A stretch of 64,000 bases of DNA from UBA7803 sp034522075 (GTDB lineage: Bacteria > Pseudomonadota > Gammaproteobacteria > Pseudomonadales > Azotimanducaceae). Below are positions 1 to 8,146 of the stretch, piece by piece; positions within the stretch are counted from its first letter, which is position 1; every line of letters starts with the position of its first letter. The stretch spans positions 1-64,000 of the forward strand of contig JAXHLO010000021.1 in the NCBI GenBank assembly GCA_034522075.1, written 5' to 3'. The notes beneath the pieces were generated by a model. That model saw only the letters and a program-made list of their open reading frames with translations, was not told the origin of the DNA and did not search any database. Both the position numbers and the translations under genes were made by a program.

Positions 1-1064
1 TTCCTGTACAGTGCCCGCTGATCAACTGTGCCCACATTGAAGTCACCGTCGGTGGCCAGGATCACCCGGTTGATGCCTTCGTCTGCGAAGGCCTGGCGGG
101 CCAGGTTGTAGGCGAGCTGGATGCCGGCACCGCCGTTGGTGGAGCCGCCGGCCTCGAGCCTGTCCAGCGCGGCCAGAATCTTCGCCTGCTCGTCGCCGGC
201 GGTTGGCTCGAGGACAACGCCTGCGGCGCCGGCATAGACGGCTATGCTGAGCCGGTCTTCGGGGCGAAGCTTGCGTACCAGCAGGCCAAGGGAACGCTTC
301 AGCAGATCGATGCGGTCCGGGCCGCGCATGGATCCGGACACGTCGACCAGGAACACCAGATTGGCCGGCGGCAGGTCCTCGGGGGCGCGCTCGAAGCCTT
401 TCAAACCGATCTTCAGGAGCCGCTTTTCCGTGTGCCAGGGGCTTGGCCCCATCTCCAGATGCACGGCGAACGGTTGCTCGGCATCGAGCGGCGGCGCATA
501 GCCGTAATTGAAGTAGTTGATCAATTCCTCGGTGCGCACGGCATCCGCGTGCGGTATCTGTCCCAGGTTCAGGAAGCGCCGCAGGCGGCTGTACGAAGCG
601 GTGTCAACGTCGATGGAGAATGTGGACACGGGATCCGCGGCGGCCGAATGCACCGGGTTGTCGTCGAAATGCGTGTAGCGTTCACGGTCTGCTGGCGTAG
701 CCGGCCAGTGATGCAGGGCGGCGGACTCCTCGAGCCGGGTGCTGGCAAGGCCACCGATCCGGGCCCGATCCTGGCGGCCGACTTCCGCCTCCTGGCGGGC
801 GACTTCCGCCTCCCGGCGGCCGACTTCCGCCTCCTGGCGGCCCGCTTCCGGCTGCGGGCGTACTTTGGCAGGTTTACTCCTCTCCTGTATGGGCGCCGGC
901 TGGCGGGCCGGCTCGGCAACGTCTACGTCGTCCCTGGGGCCGGCGCATGCCGCCATAGTCACCAGCAGGGCCGCGAGCAGGCGGCCGGGAAGCCGCAGCC
1001 GTCGCGCGACCTGGAGTTGGGCATCGGTCGATTCGTCGCGGCGGTCGCGCCATTGATTAATCAG
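1..1064 (-). CDS. von Willebrand A domain lipoprotein, YfbK-like (3' end off window)
   Basis: The reading frame enters from about 1064 and runs off the left edge, so the C-terminus is missing. It begins with an arginine-rich stretch and a hydrophobic segment ending in TMAAC, a lipobox-like site (Cys codon at 945-947). A charged linker with heptad repeats follows. Next comes the conserved segment before the vWA domain (YTHFDDNPVH, VSTFSIDVDTASYSRLRRFL, INYFNYGY), and then the metal-binding site DVSGSM near 330-345 and ATDGDFN near position 50. This order is typical of the YfbK family. No ATG, GTG or TTG lies between the in-frame stop at 1068-1070 and the hydrophobic segment. I marked the CTG at 1064 as a placeholder; a base error near the start is equally possible. 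The function of this family is poorly known; it probably sits in the outer membrane facing the periplasm. Confidence 0.8.
   Translation of the reverse strand, partial: MINQWRDRRDESTDAQLQVARRLRLPGRLLAALLVTMAACAGPRDDVDVAEPARQPAPIQERSKPAKVRPQPEAGRQEAEVGRREAEVARQEAEVGRQDRARIGGLASTRLEESAALHHWPATPADRERYTHFDDNPVHSAAADPVSTFSIDVDTASYSRLRRFLNLGQIPHADAVRTEELINYFNYGYAPPLDAEQPFAVHLEMGPSPWHTEKRLLKIGLKGFERAPEDLPPANLVFLVDVSGSMRGPDRIDLLKRSLGLLVRKLRPEDRLSIAVYAGAAGVVLEPTAGDEQAKILAALDRLEAGGSTNGGAGIQLAYNLARQAFADEGINRVILATDGDFNVGTVDQRALYR
781..843 (-). repeat. three tandem 21-bp repeats (heptad linker)
   Basis: Three consecutive 21-bp units, differing by one or two bases, encode QEAEVGR, REAEVAR and QEAEVGR on the minus strand. 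They form a charged heptad linker between the lipobox and the vWA region of the lipoprotein. Copy number could vary by slippage. Confidence 0.8.
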
Positions 1065-1213
1065 GTCTCAGTGCAGTCAACGCCGGCACGGCGGCGAAAG
1101 GGGTTAACGAGCGCGACCGGCCTGCCTCGGCTGCGCCGTCGACTGCCGTTCGTTGGCGTACTTCGGCCGCTTCGAGTTTATCGGGGAAGGTAAACCGTGA
1201 AGATCGAGGGTGG

Positions 1214-1717
1214 ATGCTGGGGGCGCTCACCGCCTGGGTGTTGCTGGGTGTGAATGCCGCGGTTGCCGCCGAGGAATGCACACCGTCCAAGTGGGGACCG
1301 GAGGACGAGATCGGGTCGGCGAATCTGGTGACGCCCGAGCGTGTGCGCGCCGCGGCAGCGCTGGTCCGGCAGGGCAGGTCTCAGCCGCTGGGTATCGTCA
1401 TCGACTCCAGCACGCCGGCGTTCGCTCCGCGCGGCTTGTCGCTGCAGGTAGTGCAGCCCAACCAGCAGGGCGGCCAGCGCCTCACCGAGTTCGGTTACGA
1501 TGCGGTGTACAACGATGATGTCGCCCATCTGTGGTTCGGCATCGGCTCGCAGATCGATGGCCTCGGTCACCTCGCCGAAGACGGCGTCTATCTGCTCGAG
1601 ACCATGAATACCGGAGCCCTGGTACGCGAGGGCGTCAACGAATTCATGTTCGTGCTCGGGCAGGCGCGGGTGCGCGGGACCGTGCAGATGATCGTCAATC
1701 CCGTGGCGATGTGGTGA
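1214..1717 (+). CDS. cyclase-family (kynurenine formamidase-like) protein with internal deletion
   Basis: Starts at ATG 1214 after a GAGGG element and carries a signal peptide ending near AAVAA. Residues about 20-120 match the N-terminal half of the putative cyclase family (DEIGSANLVTPE, LGIVIDSSTPAF, GIGSQIDGLGHL). The frame then jumps directly to what is normally the extreme C-terminus (GVYLLETMNTG, EFMFVLGQARVRGTVQMI, NPVAMW). Family members are usually over 300 residues; this one is 167. The missing piece is roughly 150 residues and includes the middle of the metal-binding fold, so the product is unlikely to be catalytically active. The frame is intact across the junction. It could be a real in-frame deletion or an assembly collapse. 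Confidence 0.75.
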   Translation: MLGALTAWVLLGVNAAVAAEECTPSKWGPEDEIGSANLVTPERVRAAAALVRQGRSQPLGIVIDSSTPAFAPRGLSLQVVQPNQQGGQRLTEFGYDAVYNDDVAHLWFGIGSQIDGLGHLAEDGVYLLETMNTGALVREGVNEFMFVLGQARVRGTVQMIVNPVAMW

Positions 1718-1722
1718 GACCC

Positions 1723-2505
1723 TTACCCGGCCTCGGCTCCGGCCCTCTCCGCCCGCTCGAGGCTGCGGCGCAGCTCGACAGGCCGTTGTTTGCGGCGGCG
1801 GGCCCGCACCCGCAGATTGAGCATTTCCACCGCCACTGAGAACGCCATGGCGAAATAGACGTAGCCCTTCGGAATGTGGAATTCCATGCCTTCGGCAACC
1901 AGGGTAAACCCGATCAGGGTCAGGAAACTCAACGCCAGCATCTTGATGGTCGGATGTTGGTCGACGAACCTGCCTACGGCATTTGCGGATACCATCATCA
2001 CGCCCACGGCGATCACGATCGCGATGATCATCACAGATACATGATCGGCCAGGCCCACGGCGGTAACGACGGAATCTATGGAGAACACCACGTCGACGAG
2101 CCCGATCTGAATCAGCACCGACCAGAAGCCGGCGGTAACTGCGCCGCCGGTGGACGGATCGTCACCCTCCAGGTTGTTGTGAATCTCGTGGCTGGCCTTG
2201 CCGAGCAGAAAGAGACCGCCGAGGATCAGGATGAGGTCCCGCCCGGAGATGGCATGGTCGAGGACGGTGAACAGCGGCGCTGTGAGCCCCATGATCCAGG
2301 CGATGGCCAGAAGCAGTAGAATCCGGCTCACCATGGCGATGGACAGACCGATCATGCGCGCCCGTTGTCGCTGCTCCGCGGGCAGCCGGCTCACCAGCAC
2401 CGAGATGAATATGATGTTGTCGATGCCGAGGACGATCTCGAGGGCAGTCAGCGTGGCCAGTGCAATCCAGGCCTGGGGGTCGGCGATCCATTCCATGGCG
2501 GGCAT
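1723..2505 (-). CDS. TerC family integral membrane protein
   Basis: A 260-residue polytopic membrane protein with about seven hydrophobic segments. It carries the two acidic intramembrane signatures of the TerC family: EIVLGIDNIIFI near residue 23 and VFSIDSVVTAV in the second half. Homologues of this size (YgdQ/YoaE-like cores without CBS domains) are linked to tellurite resistance and to metal, especially manganese, export. Its stop lies six bases from the stop of the convergent cyclase-like gene. A second Met at codon 4 is an alternative start. Family assignment is secure; the substrate is not. Confidence 0.9.
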   Translation of the reverse strand: MPAMEWIADPQAWIALATLTALEIVLGIDNIIFISVLVSRLPAEQRQRARMIGLSIAMVSRILLLLAIAWIMGLTAPLFTVLDHAISGRDLILILGGLFLLGKASHEIHNNLEGDDPSTGGAVTAGFWSVLIQIGLVDVVFSIDSVVTAVGLADHVSVMIIAIVIAVGVMMVSANAVGRFVDQHPTIKMLALSFLTLIGFTLVAEGMEFHIPKGYVYFAMAFSVAVEMLNLRVRARRRKQRPVELRRSLERAERAGAEAG

Positions 2506-2570
2506 TCCTGTTGTCGCGTCGGAATGCGTATTTTAGCCTCTCGCGAACTCTTCACGCATGAGAGTACCGC

Positions 2571-3218
2571 TCACGTTTCGGTCTGGGAGAAGGGCGGCTG
2601 AAGGTCGCCAGAACGGGTGCGCAGCACGATGCACAGATTATTCGCCGGCATCTCGATGATGTCGGCGAGAGCCAGACCCGTGTCGTTCGCCTCTGCCAGC
2701 AGTTCCTCGACATCGCGGATTCCCCAGGCGGAATTCTGGCGCTTGAGAGACAGATCGAACTGCCGGTTGCCCGCGGAGGTGTGCTCGCCGTCGCGTTTGA
2801 ACGGCCCGTACACCTGCAGCAGCCCGCCCGGCGCAAGAACCTCCGCTGCACCCCGGCACAGGGCGCTCATGGTCTGCCGGGCCGAGACGTGCAGCAGATT
2901 GGCGGTAATGACCGCATCCACCGCAAGATCCGGCCAGTCCCCCAGCACATCGAGATCCAGAGGTTCCGTCACATTGTCCAGGCCTGCAGCGGCCGTACGT
3001 GCCGCTATGGAGGCGCGCTGAGCCGGGTCCGGGTCGGAGGGTATCCAGTGCAGCGCCGGGAGCGCTGCGGCGAAGTAGACCACGTGTTGACCGGTGCCGC
3101 TGGCGATTTCCAGCACGCGGCCGCGGGCCGGCAGGGCGCCCTGCAGGACGTTCAGGATGGGCTCGCGGTTTCGCTCCGCCGCCGGGGCATGGAGTATGCT
3201 GTTCACTTCCTCATTCAC
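2571..3218 (-). CDS. DUF938 family SAM-dependent methyltransferase
   Basis: 215 residues. The SAM-binding loop LEIASGTGQHVVYFA lies at about residues 36-50, followed by the acidic motif PSDPD. The N-terminal APAAERNREPIL, and YGPFKRDGEHTSAGNRQFD further on, are diagnostic of DUF938. Class I methyltransferase fold; substrate unknown. It is divergent from the DUF1993 gene, with only 14 bases between the two start codons, so the two probably share a short promoter region extending into the coding sequences. Confidence 0.88.
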   Translation of the reverse strand: MNEEVNSILHAPAAERNREPILNVLQGALPARGRVLEIASGTGQHVVYFAAALPALHWIPSDPDPAQRASIAARTAAAGLDNVTEPLDLDVLGDWPDLAVDAVITANLLHVSARQTMSALCRGAAEVLAPGGLLQVYGPFKRDGEHTSAGNRQFDLSLKRQNSAWGIRDVEELLAEANDTGLALADIIEMPANNLCIVLRTRSGDLQPPFSQTET

Positions 3219-3232
3219 GGAGTATCGATCTT

Positions 3233-3754
3233 ATGGCTGTTTCACTGTATGACCTCAGCATTCAATCCTACCTGCAGACAGTGGGGGCCGTCGTCGGCAT
3301 TCTGGAGAAGGGCAAAGCCCATTGCGACGCGGAAGGCATGGATCTGGACGAGATCGTGCAGACCCGGCTGTTTAGCGACATGCTGCCGTTCAGCTTTCAG
3401 CTTCATTCCGTTGCCCATCACTCGCTGGGAGCCATGCAGGCAATCGAGGCTGGTGAGTTCTTCCCGCCGTCGAACCTGGCGGAACTGGACTACGGCGGAT
3501 TTCAGGACCTGATGGCAAAGACCCATGCCGAACTCGAGGGCTACAGCCGCGAGCAGGTCGAAGCCCTGGAGGGGCGTGACGTGGTCTTCGTGGCGCGCGA
3601 TCGCAAAGTGCCATTCACCGCGGAAGGCTTCGTGCTGTCCTTCTCCCTGCCCAACGTGCATTTCCATGCCGCTACCGCCTACGACATCCTGCGGATGAAG
3701 GGCGTACCGCTCGGCAAGCGCGACTTCATGGGCCGGATGCAGGTGAAGCAGTGA
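3233..3754 (+). CDS. DUF1993 domain protein
   Basis: 173 residues beginning MAVSLYDLSIQSYLQTV. It shows the DUF1993 pattern: LFSDMLPFSFQLHSVAHHS, a central LELEGY-like helix, and the C-terminal NVHFHAATAYDILRMKGVPLGKRDFMG. The family is predicted to adopt a DinB-like four-helix bundle that may bind metal; no enzymatic role is established. The 3' end overlaps the 3' end of the convergent TetR gene by 29 bases. Confidence 0.88.
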   Translation: MAVSLYDLSIQSYLQTVGAVVGILEKGKAHCDAEGMDLDEIVQTRLFSDMLPFSFQLHSVAHHSLGAMQAIEAGEFFPPSNLAELDYGGFQDLMAKTHAELEGYSREQVEALEGRDVVFVARDRKVPFTAEGFVLSFSLPNVHFHAATAYDILRMKGVPLGKRDFMGRMQVKQ

Positions 3755-4349
3755 GCGACGCGGTTGCGGCGTGCAGCACGCGGCGGGCAGCGCTGGCGGA
3801 GAGCCGCTGGCTGCGGCGCAGGCGCATCCACATGTCGTAGCTGAGCAGGGCGTCCAGCGCTTCGAAGCGCTCCGGGTCGCCGGCCAGCTCAGCGGGCAGC
3901 GTCCGGCGCAATACGTCTCTGGCCAGCCGGGCGAAGCGGGCATCCTCCTGCTGCAGGAACGGCGAGCGGTGGCGCAGGGCATCTGCGGCCCGGCGCATGG
4001 GCAGCAGTTCCTCGTAGAGCCGCGCGCGTTTGTCCACCAGCTTGTGCAGGGTAGCCTGCCAGGTAGCGCCGTCGATGGGTTCGTCCAGCAGCGGCTGCGC
4101 GTGGGACTGCATGCGCCGGGCGATCTCCCGATAGAGGCTTTCCATATCCGTGAAGTGGCGGAACACAGTGCGCATGGCCAGCCCGGCCCGTTCCGCGACC
4201 TGGTCTGCCGTTGGCTCGAGCACCCCGGCCTGAACCAGTTCGATCATGGCATCGATGATGCGCTGGCGGCTTTTCTGGCTGCGCCGGGCGCGGCCGTCGA
4301 TTGGCGGCGAAATCATGGCGTCGTCAGCGTCGCATAATATGTCATTCAT
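3726..4349 (-). CDS. TetR family transcriptional regulator
   Basis: 207 residues. The N-terminal helix-turn-helix spans about residues 25-75 (SRQRIIDAMIELVQAG, TADQVAERAGLAMRTVFRHF, SLYREI), followed by a ligand-binding domain of ordinary length. I chose ATG 4349 because it lies inside a palindrome that looks like this protein's own operator; an internal ATG at MISPP is possible. It is divergent from the sulfatase gene with 57 bases between starts. This arrangement suggests it represses itself and the sulfatase/dehalogenase/GST group. The ligand cannot be inferred. Confidence 0.9.
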   Translation of the reverse strand: MNDILCDADDAMISPPIDGRARRSQKSRQRIIDAMIELVQAGVLEPTADQVAERAGLAMRTVFRHFTDMESLYREIARRMQSHAQPLLDEPIDGATWQATLHKLVDKRARLYEELLPMRRAADALRHRSPFLQQEDARFARLARDVLRRTLPAELAGDPERFEALDALLSYDMWMRLRRSQRLSASAARRVLHAATASLTASPASGP

Positions 4350-4376
4350 AGTGACATAAGATTCGATTCCTGTCAC
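4338..4376. promoter_or_regulatory. putative TetR operator with three half-sites
   Basis: TATGTCA-N7-TGACATA at 4338-4358 is a perfect 7-bp inverted repeat overlapping the TetR start codon. The right half-site also forms GTGACA-N14-TGTCAC with a third half-site at 4371-4376. The element occupies most of the intergenic space between the divergent TetR and sulfatase genes. It has the size and symmetry expected of a TetR-family operator. Confidence 0.7.
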
Positions 4377-4406
4377 ACTGTTCCCAGGCTGTCGGGGGAA
4401 CGGACA

Positions 4407-6062
4407 ATGCGACGAGGGTTGATGATCGTGGCCGCGGTCTGTGTGCTGGGATTGGCGGCCTATCAGTACCGTCTGGAATTGCTGCTTTGGGCCGCGCCGC
4501 TCGTTGCCGATTGGCGTGATCCGGTGGCACCGAATGAGCCGGTGCACTGGCCTGAGGGCCCTGAAGAGGCAACGCTGCCGCCGGGTCAGCGCCTGCCCAA
4601 CATCGTGCTCATTCTGGCCGACGATCTGGGGTTCAACGACCTGTCCTATTTCAACGGCGGGGCGGCGGACGGCACCCTGCAGACACCCAATATCGATACC
4701 ATTGCCCATGAAGGCGTGGTGTTTGCCAATGGCTATGCCGCCAACGCTGTCTGCGCCCCGTCGCGGGCATCCATCATGACCGGGCGCTATGCCACCCGCT
4801 TCGGCTTCGAGTACACGCCGTTTTTCAAGATCGGCGCCACCATCATCGAGTGGATGTACGAAGACGACCCCGGAGCATTGCAGCCGGTGATTCACCATCA
4901 GCGGCTCGATGACATGCCATCCATGGAACACCAGGGTATGCCGCCGGAGGAAATCACCATGGGCGAAGCCCTTGCTGAAGCCGGTTACTACACGGCCCAC
5001 ATCGGCAAGTGGCACCTCGGCGGTACGGCCGGTATGCGACCGGAAGATCAGGGTTTCCACAACAGTCTGTACATGGCGGGTATGTCCTACCTGCCGGAAG
5101 ACTCGCCGGAGGTGGTCAACGCCAGGCAGCCGTTCGATCCCATCGACCGCATGGTCTGGGCGTCGACGCGCTATGCCGCGCAGTTCGACGGCAGTCACAC
5201 CTTCGAGCCCGACGGCTATCTGACGGATTACTATACCGACGAGGCCATCCGCGTCATCGAAGCCAACCGGCACCGGCCGTTTCTGCTTTATCTGGCTCAT
5301 TGGGGCGTGCATAACCCGCTGCAGGCCAAGCGCGAGGACTACGACGCGCTGGCACACATCGACGACCATCGCCTGCGCGTCTACGCAGCCATGATCATGG
5401 CCCTGGACCGCGGGGTGGGGCGGGTCATGACGGCTCTGGAAAACCATGGGTTGGCCGACAACACCCTGGTGATTTTCACCAGCGATAACGGCGGGGCCGG
5501 CTATCTCGGCCTGCCGGACATCAATCAGCCGTATCGCGGCTGGAAGCTCACCCACTTCGAAGGCGGCACTCACGTGCCGTTCTTCGCGCGCTGGCCGGCG
5601 CGCATTGCCGCCGGCAGCCGCTTCGAGGCCCCGGTCAATCACATCGACCTGTTCCCCACCATTGCCGCGGCCGCTGGTGCACAGGTGCCCGCAGACCGCA
5701 TTGTCGACGGCGTCGATCTGCTGCCGTTCGTCACCGGCGAGACCGACGGCGAGCCGCATGACACACTGTTCTGGCGGCAGGGCTATGTGCAGACGGTGCT
5801 GCACGACGGCTGGAAACTGATCAGCAGCGAGCGTCCGGCGCGGCGCTGGCTGTTCGACTTGAATTCCGATCCCACGGAGCAGCACGATGTGGCCGCGCGG
5901 CATGCCGGCAAGGTGGCACAACTCGAGACATTGCTCGCCCGGCACAACGCCACCCAGGCGGAACCGCTGTGGCCCAGCGTCATCGAGGCGCCGGTGCTCA
6001 TCGACAAGACGGCCGCCGAGCCTTACGAAGAAGGCGACGAATACCTGTACTGGCCGAACTGA
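4407..6062 (+). CDS. membrane-anchored or secreted sulfatase
   Basis: 551 residues. An N-terminal hydrophobic segment (about 5-35) directs export or anchoring. The alkaline-phosphatase-fold sulfatase domain follows, with metal-binding DDLG at 72-75 and the formylglycine signature CAPSR at 116-120, whose Cys must be oxidised for activity. GKWHLGG, HWGVHNPL, FTSDNGG and a C-terminal LFDLNSDPTEQHD segment are also typical. It should hydrolyse a sulfate ester outside the cytoplasm; the substrate is unknown. No formylglycine-generating enzyme is encoded in the window. First gene downstream of the TetR operator, followed by the dehalogenase after 28 bases. Confidence 0.93.
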   Translation: MRRGLMIVAAVCVLGLAAYQYRLELLLWAAPLVADWRDPVAPNEPVHWPEGPEEATLPPGQRLPNIVLILADDLGFNDLSYFNGGAADGTLQTPNIDTIAHEGVVFANGYAANAVCAPSRASIMTGRYATRFGFEYTPFFKIGATIIEWMYEDDPGALQPVIHHQRLDDMPSMEHQGMPPEEITMGEALAEAGYYTAHIGKWHLGGTAGMRPEDQGFHNSLYMAGMSYLPEDSPEVVNARQPFDPIDRMVWASTRYAAQFDGSHTFEPDGYLTDYYTDEAIRVIEANRHRPFLLYLAHWGVHNPLQAKREDYDALAHIDDHRLRVYAAMIMALDRGVGRVMTALENHGLADNTLVIFTSDNGGAGYLGLPDINQPYRGWKLTHFEGGTHVPFFARWPARIAAGSRFEAPVNHIDLFPTIAAAAGAQVPADRIVDGVDLLPFVTGETDGEPHDTLFWRQGYVQTVLHDGWKLISSERPARRWLFDLNSDPTEQHDVAARHAGKVAQLETLLARHNATQAEPLWPSVIEAPVLIDKTAAEPYEEGDEYLYWPN

Positions 6063-6090
6063 ATCGTTCGGCCGTGCCACCCTGGAGACG

Positions 6091-7098
6091 ATGATGAACG
6101 TACTGCGCACCCCTGACGAATGCTTCAACGACCTGGAAGATTTTCCGTTCGAGCCCAACTACGTCGAGGTGGACGACAGCGACGGCGGCCGGCTGCGCAT
6201 CCACTATGTGGACGCAGGTCCGGCGGATGGCGAAGTGCTGCTGTGCATGCACGGCCAGCCCACCTGGTCGTACCTCTACCGGAAGATGATTCCGCCATTG
6301 ACCGACGCCGGATACCGGGTCATTGCCCCGGACCTGGTGGGTTTCGGGCGCTCCGACAAGCCGGCCTCCGGCGACGATTACACGTATGCCCGCCACGTTG
6401 CCTGGATGGCCGGGTTCGTCGAAGCATTGGATCTGCGCCGCATCACCCTGGTGTGCCAGGATTGGGGCGGGCTCATCGGCCTGCGCGTGCTGAGCAATGA
6501 CGAATCGCGTTTCGCCCGGGTGGTGACCGCCAACACCGGTCTGCCGGACGCCCACGGTCTGGGGCCGGAAATGGCCGGGCCCATGCGGGATCTGTTCGCC
6601 GGTATTCCCGCTCTGCCGCCCGCCGAGATGGCTGCGAAGCTTAAGGAAAACGAGCACGGAGCCGGCTTCATGTACTGGATCAAATACTGCGCCGAGTATC
6701 CGGATCTGGTGATCAGCGACGTCATTCGTCTGAGCGCCATGGGCGAGATCTCCGCGGCCCAGGTCCGTGCTTATGACGCGCCGTTCCCGTCGGAGGCCTA
6801 TAAGCAGGGCGCGCGTCGCTTCCCTTCTCTGGTGCCGATCTTTCCCGATGACCCGGCAGTGGAAGACAATCGGCGCGCCTGGGCGGTGCTGGCGCGCTTC
6901 GACAAGCCGTTCCTCACCGCGTTCAGTGACCGGGATCCGGTGACTGCGGGCGCACACCGGCGTTTTCAGGAGACCGTGCCCGGGGCGCGCAACCAGACTC
7001 ATGTGACCATCACCGGTGCCGGACATTTTCTGCAGGAGGATGCGCCTGCCGAGTTTGCCGATGCGGTGATCGGCTTCTGCCGCGACAATCCGTTGTGA
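6091..7098 (+). CDS. haloalkane dehalogenase, HLD-I (DhlA/DhmA-like)
   Basis: 335-residue alpha/beta hydrolase. The oxyanion-hole motif HGQPTWSYLYR starts at residue 55. The nucleophile motif VCQDWGG gives Asp124 and halide-binding Trp125, followed by cap-domain Trp196 (GFMYWIKY), an acid at Asp280 or Asp282 and His312 (GAGHFLQED). The cap sequence AYDAPFPSEAYKQGARRFP closely resembles Xanthobacter DhlA. It predicts hydrolysis of carbon-halogen bonds to alcohol, halide and proton. ATG 6091 is close to its GGAGA site, so ATG 6094 is also possible. It lies between the sulfatase and GST genes in an apparent TetR-controlled group. An epoxide hydrolase is unlikely given the Trp pair. Confidence 0.9.
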   Translation: MMNVLRTPDECFNDLEDFPFEPNYVEVDDSDGGRLRIHYVDAGPADGEVLLCMHGQPTWSYLYRKMIPPLTDAGYRVIAPDLVGFGRSDKPASGDDYTYARHVAWMAGFVEALDLRRITLVCQDWGGLIGLRVLSNDESRFARVVTANTGLPDAHGLGPEMAGPMRDLFAGIPALPPAEMAAKLKENEHGAGFMYWIKYCAEYPDLVISDVIRLSAMGEISAAQVRAYDAPFPSEAYKQGARRFPSLVPIFPDDPAVEDNRRAWAVLARFDKPFLTAFSDRDPVTAGAHRRFQETVPGARNQTHVTITGAGHFLQEDAPAEFADAVIGFCRDNPL

Positions 7099-7108
7099 GG
7101 AACGAGCC

Positions 7109-8146
7109 ATGACGACGATACTGCCGATTCGCTTCAAGGGCGCGCCTGGTTCACCGTACACGCGCAAGATGCTCGCGTTGCTGCGTTACCGGCACCTGCC
7201 CTACGAGTTCCTGGTCGGTGATCAGGCCACTAATCTGGGGTTGCCGGAGCCGCGGGTGGCCTTGCTGCCGACTTTCTACCTGCCAGACGAGTCCGGCGCG
7301 CTCGAGGCGGTGGTGGATTCCACGCCGCTGATCCGCCGCTTCGAGACGGAGTTCACCGACCGCTCGGTGATTCCCGGCGACCCGGTGCTGGGCTTTCTGA
7401 ATTACCTGCTGGAAGACTACGCCGATGAATGGCTCACCAAGGCCATGTTTCACTACCGCTGGCGATACGCGCCGGACATCGACAAGGCCGGTACGATTCT
7501 GCCCATGTGGCGCGGTATCTCGGAAACGCCGGAACGCCTGACGGCGGCCAAGGCGTTCATCAGCCAGCGTCAGATCGACCGGCTTTACGTGGTAGGTTCC
7601 AACGACACCACGGCACCGGTCATCGAGGACAGTTACCGGCGCTTCCTGGCGGTATTCGACCGCGTATTGCAGGGCCATCCGTTCCTGTTCGGCAGCCGTC
7701 CGGCTTCGGCCGACTTCGCGGTGTACGCGCAGCTCACACAACTGGCTCAGTTCGACCCGACTCCCGCGCAGCTCTGTCTGCAGGAAGCGCCGCGGGTCAT
7801 GGCCTGGACCGATCTGGTGGACGATCTCTCCGGTACACCGGCGGACGATGACGGCTGGATAAGCCGGGCGGATGCCGGCCGCGATCTGCGTGAGATATTC
7901 TGTGAAGCGGGCCGTGTTTATGCCCCTGTCATGCTCGCCAATGCTGCGGCGCTGGCTGCCGGGGATGAGACGCTGTCCGCCACCGTCGACGGCCGGCCGT
8001 GGACTCAGCCGGTGTTTCCTTACCAGGGCAAGTGTCTGCAGTGGATTCGCCGGGAATTTGCCGGCCTCGAAGCGGCGGACCAGCAGACGGTGCGGGAAAT
8101 GCTGCACGACACGGGTTGCGAGCCGTTGCTGGAAGCGCCGGCGTGA
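7109..8146 (+). CDS. glutathione S-transferase family protein
   Basis: 345 residues. A thioredoxin-like N-terminus (GAPGSPYTRKMLALLRYRHL) is followed by a long alpha-helical C-terminal half with DRVLQGHPFLFGSRPASADFAVYAQL, the usual GST helix pattern. It is longer than classical GSTs (about 220 residues), with an extra C-terminal region rich in acidic residues. Ten bases after the dehalogenase and overlapping the next gene by four bases. Together these suggest a catabolic or detoxification role in the same operon. Substrate unknown. Confidence 0.85.
   Translation: MTTILPIRFKGAPGSPYTRKMLALLRYRHLPYEFLVGDQATNLGLPEPRVALLPTFYLPDESGALEAVVDSTPLIRRFETEFTDRSVIPGDPVLGFLNYLLEDYADEWLTKAMFHYRWRYAPDIDKAGTILPMWRGISETPERLTAAKAFISQRQIDRLYVVGSNDTTAPVIEDSYRRFLAVFDRVLQGHPFLFGSRPASADFAVYAQLTQLAQFDPTPAQLCLQEAPRVMAWTDLVDDLSGTPADDDGWISRADAGRDLREIFCEAGRVYAPVMLANAAALAAGDETLSATVDGRPWTQPVFPYQGKCLQWIRREFAGLEAADQQTVREMLHDTGCEPLLEAPA

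Noticed and set aside
781..843. CRISPR-like short repeats
   Set aside because: Units are contiguous without spacers and encode in-frame heptads of a lipoprotein linker.
4350..7167. Long open frames on the minus strand opposite the sulfatase and dehalogenase genes
   Set aside because: They mirror codon bias of GC-rich genes, have no family resemblance and no ribosome sites; the plus-strand genes carry full catalytic motifs.
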